In this document: positions 57,772-64,000 of the stretch, one piece after another
Position numbering within the stretch: the first letter of the stretch is position 1
Layout: each line of letters begins with the position of its first letter
Source of the DNA: JARKPK01 sp964631235
GTDB taxonomy: Bacteria; Planctomycetota; Planctomycetia; Pirellulales; Thermoguttaceae
Assembly (NCBI GenBank): GCA_964631235.1
Contig: CAZVZX010000025.1
Span: 1 to 64,000, forward strand
Reading direction: 5' to 3'
Length of the DNA stretch: 64,000 nt
Translations under genes and position numbers: made by a program
Notes under the pieces: generated by a model
Seen by the model: the letters and a program-made list of their open reading frames with translations, nothing else
Database searches by the model: none
Told to the model about the DNA's origin: nothing

Positions 57772-59175
57772 ATGACACGTCTTCTGGCGAATATCGTTTG
57801 CCGAATTCAATGCGATGCCGGGCTAAGGCGCTTTGCCGTTGCATTGCCCGCCGCCCTAATGGCTGTGTTCGCGATCATTCGGCCCGTTTGGGGTGCGCTG
57901 CCCGAGGTGTACGCGCAGCGTTGGCGCGATCCGAAGCTAGCCGCGAGAATCGATGAGAACATCGAAAAGTACCGTAAGGGAGACGCGACGATCACCGTCG
58001 TCGATTCGGCGGGGCGACCGATCGAGGGCGCGGCAATCGAGTTTCGGCAGACGGGGCACGAGTTCCTCTTCGGCTGCAACGCCTTCGTCCTCGGCCAACT
58101 GAAAACGCCCGAGGAAAACCAACGCTACGAGCAATCCTTTCTGCGGCTGTTCAACTTTGCCACGGTGCCGTTGTATTGGGAAGGAACGGAACCGACCCGC
58201 GGAGAATTGCGCTATGCCGAGGGCGGGCGCGACATTTGGCGTCGGCCCCCGCCCGACCGTTTTCTGCCTTGGGCGAAGCGGCATGGACTGACGCTCAAGG
58301 GCCATCCGCTGCTGTGGCATGCGTACAATCCGCCGTGGCTCCCCAAGGAAGCCGATGAGTTGCGCGATCTGTATCGCAAGCGATTCCGCGAAATTGCCGA
58401 GCGATACGGGCGCGAGATTCCCATCTTCGACGTGGTCAACGAGTCGCTCGTGTGCCGAAACACGTATCCGTTATTCACGCCCGATCGCGCATACGTCCGC
58501 TGGGCGTTTGCCGAGGCCGCCCCGCTGTTCCCTGCGTCAACCACCCTGATGATCAACGAAGTAACCGACTTCAACTTTCAGCCGTTCGAGCGCAACCCCT
58601 ACGTCGCGCAGATTCGCGGACTCATCGCGGACGGGGCGGCCGTTCGCGGCATCGGGCTGCAATATCACTTTTTCCGCCGCGCTGCGCTCGATGCCTTTCT
58701 CGCCGGCCCGAAATGCGACCCGGCCGCGCTGCTCGATCTGTACGAGGCCTTCGCCCAGTTCAAACTGCCGCTCTACATCACCGAGATCACGATTCCCTCG
58801 GCCGGCCCCGACGGCGAGAGCCTTCAGGCCGAGGTGGTCCGCGACCACTACCGGCTGTGGTTCAGCGCGCCGACGATGGCGGGCATCACCTGGTGGAACC
58901 TGGGCGACGGCACGGCGGTCAAGGGCGAGAACGAGGCTCAAGGCGGGCTGCTAGACGGCGAACTGAACCCCAAGGCCGCCTACCACGCGCTGGATGACTT
59001 GATCAACAAGCAGTGGAAGACCCGGGCCGAAGGGAAGACCGACGAAAAGGGCCGCGCTGGTTTCCGCGGCTTTTTCGGCAAGTACACCGTTCGGGTTTCG
59101 CATGGTGGCCAGTCGCGCGAGTTCCAAATCGATCACGCTTCGCGCGGTACCCGCGAGCACAAATTGGTGTACTGA
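57772..59175 (+). CDS. Secreted GH10 endo-1,4-beta-xylanase
   Basis: A 467-aa exported xylanase. After a signal peptide (FAVALPAALMAVFAIIRPVWG) a short sandwich (ATITVVDSAGRPIEGAAIEF) precedes the TIM barrel. The acid/base is E224 (DVVNES) and the nucleophile is E338 (LYITEIT). LKGHPLLWHAYNPPW is the classical GH10 third strand and TWWNLGDG the eighth. The C-terminus has a second sandwich (GKYTVRVSHGGQSREFQI). GGAGG lies 6 nt before the ATG; an ATG at 57766 is too close to it. It is paired with the esterase fusion, and xylan debranching plus backbone cleavage is the likely joint task. Confidence 0.92.
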   Translation: MTRLLANIVCRIQCDAGLRRFAVALPAALMAVFAIIRPVWGALPEVYAQRWRDPKLAARIDENIEKYRKGDATITVVDSAGRPIEGAAIEFRQTGHEFLFGCNAFVLGQLKTPEENQRYEQSFLRLFNFATVPLYWEGTEPTRGELRYAEGGRDIWRRPPPDRFLPWAKRHGLTLKGHPLLWHAYNPPWLPKEADELRDLYRKRFREIAERYGREIPIFDVVNESLVCRNTYPLFTPDRAYVRWAFAEAAPLFPASTTLMINEVTDFNFQPFERNPYVAQIRGLIADGAAVRGIGLQYHFFRRAALDAFLAGPKCDPAALLDLYEAFAQFKLPLYITEITIPSAGPDGESLQAEVVRDHYRLWFSAPTMAGITWWNLGDGTAVKGENEAQGGLLDGELNPKAAYHALDDLINKQWKTRAEGKTDEKGRAGFRGFFGKYTVRVSHGGQSREFQIDHASRGTREHKLVY

Positions 59176-59210
59176 GCGAAGAGATCGCTTGGGGCGCAGG
59201 CCAAATCGTC

Positions 59211-59310
59211 CCACACGATCGCGAAAGCGGACGCGGACGCAGCGAAGCGGCTCTCTTGCGTGCAATCCCCGATTGAACCGCGTTCCGCCTTTCGCGGTTT
59301 TTGTTTAGCA
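59211..59310 (+). repeat. Dispersed intergenic repeat, copy F
   Basis: Starts CCACACGATCGCGAAAGCGG and ends TTTCGCGGTTTTTGTTTAGC. It lies 36 nt after the xylanase gene and abuts the inverted-repeat element. Confidence 0.85.
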
Positions 59311-59412
59311 GCCTGCCGAAACAGGTGATCTTGTCGGCACTGCTCGCTTTGTTTTCCGCGAATATTTCGATGCGAGCACCTGCCATCCTTGGGCCTTTTT
59401 CAACAGGCTGTC
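59307..59412. mobile_element. Possible MITE-like element
   Basis: AGCAGCCTGCCGAAACAGG (59307-59325) is an imperfect inverted repeat of the sequence at 59394-59412, whose reverse complement is GACAGCCTGTTGAAAAAGG. About 68 nt lie between them, with no coding capacity. A CAGCCTGTTGAAAAAGG-type end is familiar from transposon-linked repeats. Confidence 0.45.
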
Positions 59413-59504
59413 AGGTCGGCCCGATGGCAACGCCTCGGCGACGCCGGTTGAGTGGTCGTCCGACGCCATTGGTCGGCGAGAGTTGCGATACGCGGATGGG
59501 TTGT

Positions 59505-60470
59505 TCAGCCGCCCATTTTCGGGAAGAGCTCGCGGGCCATGGTGATCGCCGCCGGGCCGACCAGCACGATAAAGATGCCTGGGAAGATGAAGAGCACCAG
59601 CGGGAAGATCAGCTTCACCGCGGTTTTGGCGGCCTTCTCTTCGGCCAATTGCTGGCGGCGGGTGCGGAGCGAATCGCTTTGCACGCGCAGCGCCTGGGCC
59701 ACGCTGCTGCCGAATTTGTCGGCCTGAATCAACACCGCGCCCAAGGCGCGGAGGTCGGGCACATCCGTGCGGTTGCCGAGTTCGTGAAGCACTTCGGCCC
59801 TGGGCCGGCCCATCTGCAATTGGAAATTGGCCAGGGCGAACTCCTCACAGAGCACCGGATAGCTGTCTTTCATTTCGTCGGCCACGCGGCGCATCGCCTG
59901 ATCGAGCCCTAATCCGGCCTCGACGCAGACAACCATCAAATCGAGCGCGTCGGGCAACGCGAGAAAGATCGCTTGTTTGCGCTTTTTTCCCAGATAGCCG
60001 ATGACCAATTCGGGCAAATAGAAGAGCGATCCGGCCAGCAGAACGGTGTAGAGCCCGGCCTTCTGAGTCAGCCCGTGCCACAACACACTGATTCCGCCGA
60101 ATGCGAACAGCCCGAGCACCAGCCCGGCGAATTTCAGCCCGAGAAAGATCGTCACCGCCGACTCGCCGCGAAAGCCGGCGACGGTGAGTCGTTTGCGCAA
60201 GGTGCTGACTTCGGCTTCGTTTTTCGGTTGCAGCGGTTTGGCCAGAGCCGGAGCGGCTTGTTCCAATGCGCGGGTGATGGCGTTGCCGCCCGAACTGGCC
60301 GTCGCCGTGCGGCGTTTGTTGGGCGAGCGGAGTTCGGCCAAACGTTCGATCGTCCGCGAGTTGCCGGCCGCAACCCAATCGAGCGCCCACCATGCCAACG
60401 CGGCAATGGCGCCGAAAACCGCCACCGGAGTCAGCGTCGATAGATTGACGATTTCGATGGCAAAGGTCAT
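59505..60470 (-). CDS. tadC: Tad pilus inner-membrane protein TadC
   Basis: A 321-aa type II secretion F-domain protein that forms part of the Flp/Tad pilus platform. The N-terminal membrane helix is followed by a cytoplasmic region, two helices, and the T2SSF domain (LPDALDLMVVCVEAGLGLDQAMRRVADE, then MGRPRAEVLHELGNRTDVPDLRAL). It ends in C-terminal helices (AVKLIFPLVLFIFPGIFIVLVGPA). Together with TadB it would form the base acted on by the CpaF ATPase. It is last in the leftward order cpaE, cpaF, tadB, tadC, 115 nt after tadB. Confidence 0.9.
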   Translation of the reverse strand: MTFAIEIVNLSTLTPVAVFGAIAALAWWALDWVAAGNSRTIERLAELRSPNKRRTATASSGGNAITRALEQAAPALAKPLQPKNEAEVSTLRKRLTVAGFRGESAVTIFLGLKFAGLVLGLFAFGGISVLWHGLTQKAGLYTVLLAGSLFYLPELVIGYLGKKRKQAIFLALPDALDLMVVCVEAGLGLDQAMRRVADEMKDSYPVLCEEFALANFQLQMGRPRAEVLHELGNRTDVPDLRALGAVLIQADKFGSSVAQALRVQSDSLRTRRQQLAEEKAAKTAVKLIFPLVLFIFPGIFIVLVGPAAITMARELFPKMGG

Positions 60471-60585
60471 CGCAATTTACCTGTTTCATCCCCGGAGCGA
60501 CGGCGACACTCGGTTTGCTTTTTTGGCCGAACAGCCGGGGCGTTCGTTTGCCCGCCGAGCCGCATCGCTCCCTCGGGGTCAGCAC

Positions 60586-61554
60586 TTATACTTGGATATT
60601 GACGATCTTGCGGATCACCGCTGCGCCGAGCAACTGCATGATGATCCCGCCCAACAACATCTTCTTTCCCATCGGATCGGTGAACAGCACCATCACGTAG
60701 TCGGGATTGAGGTAGAGGACCACGAAGAACAAGAGCACCGGCAAGGCCAAAAGCACCACGCCGGAAAGTCGGCCTTCGCCGGTCAGCGCTTGCACCTGTC
60801 CCCAAATGCGAAATCGATCGCGGATCAGCGAGCCGATTTTGTCGAGGATTTCAGCCAAATCGCCGCCAGTCTGCCGCTGCAAAATCACAGCGGTGGCGAA
60901 GAACCGAAGATCGAGGTTCGGCACCCGTTCGGTCATCGCACGCAACGACTCTTCGAGGGGAACGCCGAGGTTCTGCTCTTCGAAAACGCGGTTGAACTCG
61001 CGGGCGATCGGATCGGGCATCTCATTGCCGACCATATTGAACCCATAGGCGATGCTTTGTCCGGCCCGCAATCCGCGAGCGAGCATCTCCATCGCTTCGG
61101 GCAATTGGGCGCCGAACTTCTTCAGCCGCCGTTTCCGCCGCCACAAGAGCCACATGATCGGCAACGCGCCGAAGAACAGCGCCGCCAGCGGCAGCAGCGC
61201 CGGATGGACCCTCAGCGCGCCGAGCAAGGCGGCTCCGCCCAGCGCCAAACCGCCGCAGATCAGTGCCAGTTGCGTGGGGGTGAGCGAAACGTCGGCCTGT
61301 TCGAAAAGCAGCCGCACATCGCCGAACCGCTTCAGCACGGTTTCGAGCAGGCTCGGCCGATCGTCGAGCGCCTCGGCCAGCAAATTGCCCGGCTTCAAAC
61401 CGTCTTTGCCCTTGGGCGTGTGCGATGTGATCGATTGCAGCCGATCTTCCAACCGACCGCCGCTGCGGTCGCGGAGGATCAGGGCCACCCCGGCCACCAA
61501 GGCGGATACGGCCACAAACGCCGCACCTGCGATCAAGATCATTCCGGTGCTCAT
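60586..61554 (-). CDS. tadB: Tad pilus inner-membrane protein TadB
   Basis: A 322-aa F-domain membrane protein, partner of TadC. It has an N-terminal helix, a cytoplasmic linker, two helices (TPTQLALICGGLALGGAALLGAL), and the domain LPEAMEMLARGLRAGQSIAYGFNMVGNE. ILQRQTGGDLAEILDKIG is typical of TadB. AAGG lies about 7 nt before the ATG. It is separated from cpaF by 157 nt without a visible gene. Confidence 0.9.
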   Translation of the reverse strand: MSTGMILIAGAAFVAVSALVAGVALILRDRSGGRLEDRLQSITSHTPKGKDGLKPGNLLAEALDDRPSLLETVLKRFGDVRLLFEQADVSLTPTQLALICGGLALGGAALLGALRVHPALLPLAALFFGALPIMWLLWRRKRRLKKFGAQLPEAMEMLARGLRAGQSIAYGFNMVGNEMPDPIAREFNRVFEEQNLGVPLEESLRAMTERVPNLDLRFFATAVILQRQTGGDLAEILDKIGSLIRDRFRIWGQVQALTGEGRLSGVVLLALPVLLFFVVLYLNPDYVMVLFTDPMGKKMLLGGIIMQLLGAAVIRKIVNIQV

Positions 61555-61711
61555 CAGCGAGCCTTCTGTTCTATCTCGTGGCGGCCGATCGCCGTGCGGT
61601 TGCGTTGCGGTCGGCCTCGATCCGGATTTCGCCAGTCGTTATCGGTGATCGCCGATCGGAGCCGTTCGTTGCGGGTTGCCGCGGCGCGGCACCGATCGGC
61701 GCTGCGTTGGT

Positions 61712-63031
61712 TCAGTCTTCCAGCATCACCCGTTCGCGGAACGCGCTGGCCGGCAGGCGCACGCCGGCCGCCTCCAAACGGTTCATAAAGGTGGGCCGAA
61801 TCCCCGTGGCGATGAATCGCCCGTAGGCCCGACCGTTTTCATCCACCCCCAGTTTTTCGTAGCGATAGATGTCTTGCATGACGACGGTATCTTGTTCCAT
61901 GCCGACGACTTCGGTGATGTACGTCACTTTTCGCGGCCCGCCCTGCAACCGGCTGGCTTGCACGATCAGATCGACGGCGCTGGCGATTTGCGTGCGCATC
62001 GCCTTGAGCGGCAATTCGAAGCCGGCCATCATAATCATCGTTTCCAGCCGTGCGATGGCGTCGCGCGGCGTGTTGGCGTGCAGCGTGGTCAGCGAACCCT
62101 CGTGGCCCGTATTCATCGCTTGCAACATGTCGAGCGCCTCGGGGCCGCGGCATTCGCCGATGATGATTCGTTCGGGACGCATACGCAGGGCGTTGCGCAC
62201 CAAGTCGGTGGCCGTCACGGCCCCTTTGCCATCGACGTTGGGCGGCCGCGTTTCCAGCCGCACGACGTGCTCTTGCTGCAACTGCAATTCGGCGGCGTCT
62301 TCGATCGTCACAATTCGGTCGGTATTGGGAATGAAGCTCGACAGCGTGTTCAGCAGAGTCGTTTTACCGGAACCGGTTCCACCGGAAACGATGATATTTA
62401 ACCGGGCTTTGATCGCCCCTTCCAAGAGCATCACCATTTCCGGGGTGAACGCCTTGTAATTGAGCAGGTCTTCGAGTTTCAACGGGTTCTTGCCGAAACG
62501 GCGAATGGAAACCGCCGCCCCATCGAGCGCCAACGGCGGGATGATCGCGTTGAACCGCGAGCCGTCGGCCATGCGGGCATCGACCATCGGGCATGATTCA
62601 TCCACCCGGCGGCCCACCTTGGAGATGATCCGGTCGATAATCTGCATCAGGTGGTCGTTGTCGCGGAAGGTGACGTTGGTTTTCTCCATTCGGCCGCGAC
62701 GTTCGACGTACACGTTTTTCGGACCGTTGATCAGAATATCGCTGATCGAAGCATCTTTAAGCAGCAGTTCGAGCGGGCCAAGGCCGAATGTCTCGTCGAG
62801 CACTTCATTGATCAACCGATCGCGTTCGGCGCGGTTGAGCAATGTGTCTTCGCTGTCGCACAGGTGCTCGACGACCAGTCGGATTTCGCGGCGGAGGATG
62901 TCGCCCTCCAGCTCGCCGATCTTCGACATGTCGAGCTTATCGACCAGCTTGCCGTGGATGCGCTGCTTGAGCTGTTCGAAGGTCAGATCCTTCGGTTCGT
63001 TCGTGCGGGGAGCAATCGGGAGCTTGCCCAT
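61712..63031 (-). CDS. cpaF: CpaF/TadA-family pilus assembly ATPase
   Basis: A 439-aa hexameric secretion ATPase that powers Flp/Tad pilus assembly. N-terminal helices (1-90) precede the CpaF core (ISDILINGPKNVYVERRG), an arginine-rich region, Walker A GGTGSGKT (217-224), the Asp box (VTIEDAAELQL), Walker B-like RIIIGECRGPEALDML, and the His box (GSLTTLHANTPRDA). The length is typical. The start at 63031 follows AAGAACGG about 7 nt upstream. Upstream codons to 63280 are Arg/Pro-rich with no family sequence. It is downstream of the cpaE-like gene after a 592-nt gap. Confidence 0.93.
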   Translation of the reverse strand: MGKLPIAPRTNEPKDLTFEQLKQRIHGKLVDKLDMSKIGELEGDILRREIRLVVEHLCDSEDTLLNRAERDRLINEVLDETFGLGPLELLLKDASISDILINGPKNVYVERRGRMEKTNVTFRDNDHLMQIIDRIISKVGRRVDESCPMVDARMADGSRFNAIIPPLALDGAAVSIRRFGKNPLKLEDLLNYKAFTPEMVMLLEGAIKARLNIIVSGGTGSGKTTLLNTLSSFIPNTDRIVTIEDAAELQLQQEHVVRLETRPPNVDGKGAVTATDLVRNALRMRPERIIIGECRGPEALDMLQAMNTGHEGSLTTLHANTPRDAIARLETMIMMAGFELPLKAMRTQIASAVDLIVQASRLQGGPRKVTYITEVVGMEQDTVVMQDIYRYEKLGVDENGRAYGRFIATGIRPTFMNRLEAAGVRLPASAFRERVMLED

Positions 63032-63623
63032 AGGTAGCCGTTCTTCGTTCTCTTTCGATGATTGGCGCCGATTGCGGCCGGTATCGGCGCGACAACCGTG
63101 CGGCCCGTCCGCGACGAGCCCATCGCTCTTTACTAACGTTTCGCCGGCCGGCGCGCTCGCCTCGTTGCCCGGCGCATCGCCCGATCGTACCGTTGGGGAT
63201 GTCGCCAAACGGGGGACAAGCCCGCTGCCGGAGGGAGTGTCGCCCGGGCAGTGCCGCACTGCCGGCAATCTCCCCGGCAAACATAGCTTATGGCCGGCGC
63301 GCGCGTGTGGCAGAAAAACACCATTTCCCGCCGATGCTTGGATTGATCCAGCGGCAGATTCCTACCGGCGGATTACCGGGCGTCGCGGAGCGATGTGCGA
63401 AACACGCGGAAAAAAACGATCGTGGCGAAGAAATCCGACTTGATCGCTGTGGCGGGGAAACCAAAGCGGTGTCTGGTTCCTGAAAGATGGACCGTTCGTC
63501 GGCCCCGATTTCGGGTTCATGGGAGAGGGCAAATCGTGCAAGTGATCGGCGCTTTGCGGAACACGTCGAGGCGCAAGAGCGTGCCATTGCCGCCGAACAA
63601 TCGCCGATGTCTGCCGCCGGGAG
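63032..63623. other. Gap inside the Tad locus
   Basis: Tad genes are normally tightly packed, yet about 590 nt between cpaE and cpaF show no supported gene on either strand. No Flp pilin-like short gene is visible. The sequence may hold a separate promoter for cpaF, but I do not see a good one. Confidence 0.4.
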
Positions 63624-64000
63624 CTATTTCGACGGTTTCGCACCGATCTTGAACAATCGCCCGAACAGCGAGTTCTTCCCGGTCGCTTCGGCGGCTTCGT
63701 CCTTCGGCTCGCCGCACAGACCTTCCGCCAGGCCGACCATGGCCTGGGTGACCGCCGCCCGCGGGTACTGCTCGATCAACGGCACGCCGTTGTTGCGCAC
63801 TTCCGACATCGTGCGATAGTCGTTGGGCACTTGCCAGAAGATCGGCTTGCCCATCGTTTCCTCGGCCTTTTTCAGGCTGATCTGCCCGCCATCGAGGCCC
63901 ACCCGATTGACGACGATCTTCACCCGTTCGGCGAGGTTTTCCATTTCGCCGAACGACATCATCAGCCGCACGACATTGCGGAGGCAGGGCAGATCGAGCT
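63624..64000 (-). CDS. CpaE/MinD-like pilus assembly ATPase, 5' end cut by window
   Basis: The C-terminal ~125 aa of a P-loop ATPase of the CpaE/TadZ or MinD-like family. The visible frame runs open to the window edge. DLPCLRNVVRLM, the ERVKIVVNRVG strand (the usual N-R-x-G of the guanine-like pocket), and GKPIFWQVPNDYRTMSEVRNNGVPL are typical of CpaE ends. The P-loop would be outside the window. CpaE positions the Tad machine at the pole in Caulobacter. A Glu/Lys-rich tail (GEPKDEAAEATGKNS) follows the fold. Confidence 0.82.
   Translation of the reverse strand, partial: LDLPCLRNVVRLMMSFGEMENLAERVKIVVNRVGLDGGQISLKKAEETMGKPIFWQVPNDYRTMSEVRNNGVPLIEQYPRAAVTQAMVGLAEGLCGEPKDEAAEATGKNSLFGRLFKIGAKPSK

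Noticed and set aside
55081..57810. A 909-codon minus-strand frame over the M23-PKD-esterase gene
   Set aside because: Arg/Pro-rich antisense sequence with no recognised domain; the plus strand has complete catalytic motifs.

Overview
The window reads as a piece of a high-GC planctomycete chromosome, most like the Pirellulales and relatives. The reasons are a DUF1559 pseudopilin-like protein, a greatly enlarged SecA, an excisionase-type HTH fused to a receiver domain, a Ski2-like DExH helicase, Tat-exported Gfo/Idh/MocA and sugar-isomerase proteins with QKP-type motifs, wide intergenic gaps and little operon packing. This is inference from protein families; there is no rRNA in the window to confirm it. 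I saw no tRNA, rRNA, CRISPR array, transposase or prophage.

Layout. 0.4-2 kb (-): an OmpA-like lipoprotein and a tiny lipoprotein. 2.9-8.6 kb (+): secA with five internal repeat modules, then a haem-domain sensor kinase. 8.57-9.03 kb: two kinds of non-coding repeat. 9.06-10.9 kb (+): hisC and hisB. 11.4-14.5 kb (+): DUF1559 protein, small Cys protein, Tat-exported oxidoreductase. 14.7-17.1 kb (-): Ski2-like helicase. 17.5-26.9 kb (+): sugar isomerase, sodium/solute symporter, GH2 hydrolase, URO-D-like methyltransferase-type protein, UbiD decarboxylase. 27.2-35.4 kb (+): anchored trypsin-like protease, prepilin-peptidase-like protein, LOG-family protein, DUF4105 lipoprotein, orphan beta-class DNA methyltransferase, second sugar isomerase. 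35.5-46.6 kb (-): a long co-directional block of alpha/beta hydrolase, TPR/HEAT lipoprotein, 3-hydroxyacyl-CoA dehydrogenase, two more helical-repeat exported proteins, a SPOR-like protein and a CPBP protease. 47.0-50.1 kb (+): HhH-GPD glycosylase, sigma-54 response regulator, GH16 hydrolase. 50.1-54.0 kb (-): histidine kinase, HTH-receiver regulator, mnmG. 54.4-59.2 kb (+): SH3-like lipoprotein, an M23-PKD-esterase fusion, GH10 xylanase. 59.5-64 kb (-): Tad/Flp pilus genes tadC, tadB, cpaF and a cut-off cpaE-like gene.

How the genes work together. Several loci point to polysaccharide use: GH2, GH16, GH10, an esterase fused to PKD domains, two sugar isomerases, a Gfo/Idh/MocA oxidoreductase and a sodium symporter. 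The esterase-GH10 pair (55.1-59.2 kb) looks like a small xylan-directed unit. The isomerase-symporter pair (17.5-20.0 kb) looks like an uptake and first-step unit. The Tad genes, the DUF1559 protein and the prepilin-peptidase-like protein belong to the type IV pilin world but are unlinked.

The most unusual signals are the five-module insertion in SecA, a dispersed intergenic repeat of about 100 nt with four clear and two degenerate copies, the M23-PKD-esterase fusion, a prepilin peptidase homologue without a recognisable GxGD motif, and a HhH-GPD glycosylase without the lyase lysine or the fourth cluster cysteine.
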